Below, piece by piece: positions 62,167 to 64,000 of a stretch of 64,000 nt of DNA (position 1 is its first letter; each line of letters begins with the position of its first letter). Under the pieces are notes generated by a model. That model ran no database searches. It saw nothing but the letters and a program-made list of their open reading frames with translations, and was not told where the DNA came from. Source of the DNA: Streptomyces sp. V4I2. Lineage in GTDB: Bacteria > Actinomycetota > Actinomycetes > Streptomycetales > Streptomycetaceae. A program made the position numbers and the translations under genes. The DNA lies in contig NZ_JAUSZM010000003.1 of the NCBI RefSeq assembly GCF_030817655.1, positions 1,674,001 through 1,738,000 on the forward strand. The letters run 5' to 3'.

Positions 62167-63354
62167 ATGGACCTGCTGAACACGCTGGTGGACAAGGGGC
62201 TTCGGCGCGAGCTGCCGACCCGCGAGGAGGCGCTGGCCGTCCTCGCCACTTCCGACGACGACCTGCTCGATGTGGTGGCCGCGGCCGGCAAGGTGCGCCG
62301 GCACTGGTTCGGGCGACGCGTGAAACTCAACTACCTGGTCAACCTCAAGTCGGGCCTGTGCCCGGAGGACTGCTCCTACTGCTCCCAGCGGCTCGGCTCC
62401 ACGGCCGGCATCCTCAAGTACACCTGGCTCAAGCCCGACGACGCCTCGAAGGCCGCCGCGGCCGGGTTGGCGGGAGGCGCCAAACGGGTGTGTCTGGTGG
62501 CCAGCGGGCGCGGGCCCACCGACCGGGACGTGGACCGGGTCTCCGACACCATCAAGGCGATCAAGGACCAGAACGAGGGCGTCGAGGTGTGCGCCTGCCT
62601 CGGCCTGCTCTCCGACGGCCAGGCGGAGCGGCTGCGCGCGGCGGGCGCGGACGCCTACAACCACAACCTCAACACGTCCGAGGAGACGTACGGGGACATC
62701 ACGACCACGCACACGTACGCCGACCGGGTGGACACCGTGCAGAAGGCGCACGCGGCCGGGCTGTCCGCCTGCTCCGGGCTGATCGCGGGCATGGGCGAGC
62801 GCGACGAGGACCTGATCGACGTGGTCTTCTCGCTGCGCGAGCTGGACGCGGACTCGGTGCCGGTCAACTTCCTGATCCCGGTCGAGGGCACCCCGCTCGC
62901 CAAGGAGTGGAACCTCACCCCGCAGCGCTGCCTGCGGATCCTGGCGATGGTCCGGTTCGTCTGCCCGGACGTCGAGGTGCGCATCGCGGGCGGCCGCGAG
63001 GTCCATCTGCGCTCGATGCAGCCGCTCGCCCTGCACCTGGCCAACTCGATCTTCCTGGGCGACTACCTCACGACGGAGGGCCAGGCCGGCAAGGCCGACC
63101 TGGACATGATCGCGGACGCCGGGTTCGAGGTGGAGGGCACCGACCAGGTGACGCTGCCGGAGCACCGGGTGACTGCCGGGGGCGGGTGCGGGTCGCACGA
63201 GGGCGGCGGCGGGTGCGGGTCGCACGAGGGCGGCGGCGCGTGCAGGTCCGCTCCGGCCGCAGCTCCGGCCGCCGCGCCTGCGGGCGAGCCTCGTACGGAC
63301 CTGGTGGCCGTACGCCGTCGAGGCGCCGGAACGGACCTCGCGCCCAATGCCTGA
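62167..63354 (+). CDS. bioB: Biotin synthase
   Basis: This 395-residue radical SAM enzyme inserts sulfur into dethiobiotin. The CxxxCxxC motif is in [13 protein letters not shown] near 64-76; [21 protein letters not shown] and RIAGGRE are typical, and the conserved Cys and Arg ligands of the [2Fe-2S] site are present. Beyond the usual end (about residue 335) is a 55-residue tail with two CGSHEGGG repeats and an Ala/Pro stretch. ATG at 62167 has a weak ribosome site. bioA overlaps its end by 8 bases. Confidence 0.95.
   Translation: MDLLNTLVDKGLRRELPTREEALAVLATSDDDLLDVVAAAGKVRRHWFGRRVKLNYLVNLKSGLCPEDCSYCSQRLGSTAGILKYTWLKPDDASKAAAAGLAGGAKRVCLVASGRGPTDRDVDRVSDTIKAIKDQNEGVEVCACLGLLSDGQAERLRAAGADAYNHNLNTSEETYGDITTTHTYADRVDTVQKAHAAGLSACSGLIAGMGERDEDLIDVVFSLRELDADSVPVNFLIPVEGTPLAKEWNLTPQRCLRILAMVRFVCPDVEVRIAGGREVHLRSMQPLALHLANSIFLGDYLTTEGQAGKADLDMIADAGFEVEGTDQVTLPEHRVTAGGGCGSHEGGGGCGSHEGGGACRSAPAAAPAAAPAGEPRTDLVAVRRRGAGTDLAPNA
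63179..63242. repeat. 27-bp tandem repeat in the bioB 3' end
   Basis: GGGTGCGGGTCGCACGAGG plus GCGGCGGC occurs twice in tandem and a degenerate third copy begins after it, encoding Gly-rich repeats each with one Cys and one His. The unit is a multiple of three, so copy number can vary without loss of frame. Confidence 0.85.
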
Positions 63355-64000
63355 CCTGACCGGCCTGCCTGTCGCCGAGTTGCTGGAGCTGGACCGGCGG
63401 CACGTCTGGCATCCGTACGGTCCCATGCCCGGCCGCCAGGAACCGCTCGTCGTGGAGTCGGCGAGCGGGGTACGGCTGCGCCTGGCCGACGGCTCGGGCG
63501 AGCTGGTTGACGGCATGTCGTCCTGGTGGTCGGCCATCCACGGCTACAACCACCCGGTGCTCAACGAGGCCGCGCGCGAGCAGCTCGGGCGGATGAGCCA
63601 CGTGATGTTCGGCGGGCTCACCCACGAGCCCGCCGTACGGCTCGCGAAGCTCCTTGTCGACATATCGCCGGACGGCCTGGAGCATGTCTTCCTCGCCGAC
63701 TCCGGGTCGGTGTCGGTCGAGGTCGCGGTCAAGATGTGCCTGCAGTACTGGCGCTCGCTGGGACGGCCTGCCAAGCAGCGCCTGTTGACCTGGCGCGGCG
63801 GCTACCACGGCGACACCTGGCAGCCCATGTCGGTGTGCGACCCCGAGGGCGGGATGCACGAGCTGTGGTCCGGGGTGCTTCAGCGCCAGGTGTTCGCGGA
63901 CCCGCCGCCGGCGGAGTACGAGGAGTCGTACGCCGACCGGCTGCGCGCGCTGATCGAGCGGCACGCCGACGAGCTGGCCGCGGTGATCGTCGAGCCGGTG
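63347..64000 (+). CDS. bioA: Adenosylmethionine-8-amino-7-oxononanoate aminotransferase (truncated by window edge)
   Basis: These are the first 218 codons of BioA, a class III PLP aminotransferase that uses SAM as amino donor in biotin synthesis. Typical segments are [17 protein letters not shown] near 16-32, [16 protein letters not shown] near 55-70, [12 protein letters not shown], and [18 protein letters not shown] near 145. ATG at 63347 overlaps bioB by 8 bases. The gene continues past base 64000, so the PLP Lys is not seen. Confidence 0.95.
   Translation, partial: MPDLTGLPVAELLELDRRHVWHPYGPMPGRQEPLVVESASGVRLRLADGSGELVDGMSSWWSAIHGYNHPVLNEAAREQLGRMSHVMFGGLTHEPAVRLAKLLVDISPDGLEHVFLADSGSVSVEVAVKMCLQYWRSLGRPAKQRLLTWRGGYHGDTWQPMSVCDPEGGMHELWSGVLQRQVFADPPPAEYEESYADRLRALIERHADELAAVIVEPV

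Noticed and set aside
1..64000. tRNA, rRNA, prophage or CRISPR features
   Set aside because: No cloverleaf with a CCA-type end, rRNA segment, integrase, phage structural gene or spaced repeat array was recognised by reading. A tRNAscan or Infernal run would be decisive.

Overview
The window is chromosomal DNA from a Streptomyces or very close relative. It is about 70% GC, nearly every codon ends in G or C, GTG and TTG starts are common, and the gene content is typical of the genus: WhiJ-like XRE/DUF397 locus, SpoIIE-type phosphatases, CYP158A, MurT/GatD, urease without UreE, and a c-di-AMP riboswitch ahead of an NlpC/P60 gene. From memory, gene order from the DNA ligase to the biotin genes resembles the SCO12xx region of S. 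coelicolor; this was not checked by alignment. Most of the window is ordinary core chromosome with a few accessory insertions. No CRISPR array, phage, tRNA or rRNA was found, and there is no complete biosynthetic cluster.

Layout. 1-9.5 kb is the accessory-looking end: a truncated molybdopterin oxidoreductase that lacks iron-sulfur ligands, a gene-poor stretch with a 16-bp tandem repeat, an atypical LuxR-type response regulator, a 1733-residue secreted enzyme with two GH43 domains, and a lone TnpB element. 9.5-13.7 kb: a methyltransferase-Nudix fusion that begins at the edge of that element, a DUF779 protein, a secreted phosphodiester glycosidase and a GDPD/PLC-like protein. 13.8-17.1 kb: an acyl-CoA dehydrogenase/quinone reductase operon on the minus strand. 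17.2-22.3 kb: an XRE-cupin regulator divergent from a flavin reductase, then DNA ligase, Nudix and succinate-semialdehyde dehydrogenase genes. 22.3-26 kb: a CYP158A2-like P450, and an acyl-CoA dehydrogenase divergent from a TetR regulator. 26-31 kb: peptide deformylase, murT-gatD (lipid II amidation), pfkA and a CtaG-like protein. 31-34.7 kb: a PASTA lipoprotein, a Ser/Thr kinase and a tiny membrane protein.

34.7-38.8 kb holds a LytTR two-component system that brackets its own solute symporter. 38.9-41.6 kb is an Lrp-ddaH-rocD arginine/ornithine module. 41.7-45.5 kb carries two PAS/PP2C (SpoIIE) phosphatases. 45.6-49.1 kb has an acyltransferase, a frameshifted epimerase and a secreted tripeptidyl aminopeptidase. 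49.3-53.9 kb is the urease operon ureABCFGD. 54-57.3 kb has a TetR/membrane-transporter pair, an orphan YefM antitoxin and a ClpP-like protease. 57.3-59 kb has the riboswitch-NlpC/P60 unit and a DUF6328 protein. 59-60.8 kb is a WhiJ-like three-gene locus. The window ends in the biotin genes bioF and bioBA, with bioA cut off by the edge.

The most unusual points are the TnpB that has no zinc ribbon but an intact RuvC triad, the oxidoreductase whose four cluster cysteines are all replaced, the response regulator without its acidic pair or conserved lysine, the CYP158A2 homologue without rppA, the G-tract frameshift in the epimerase, and the ClpP-like protein with Glu for the catalytic Asp.
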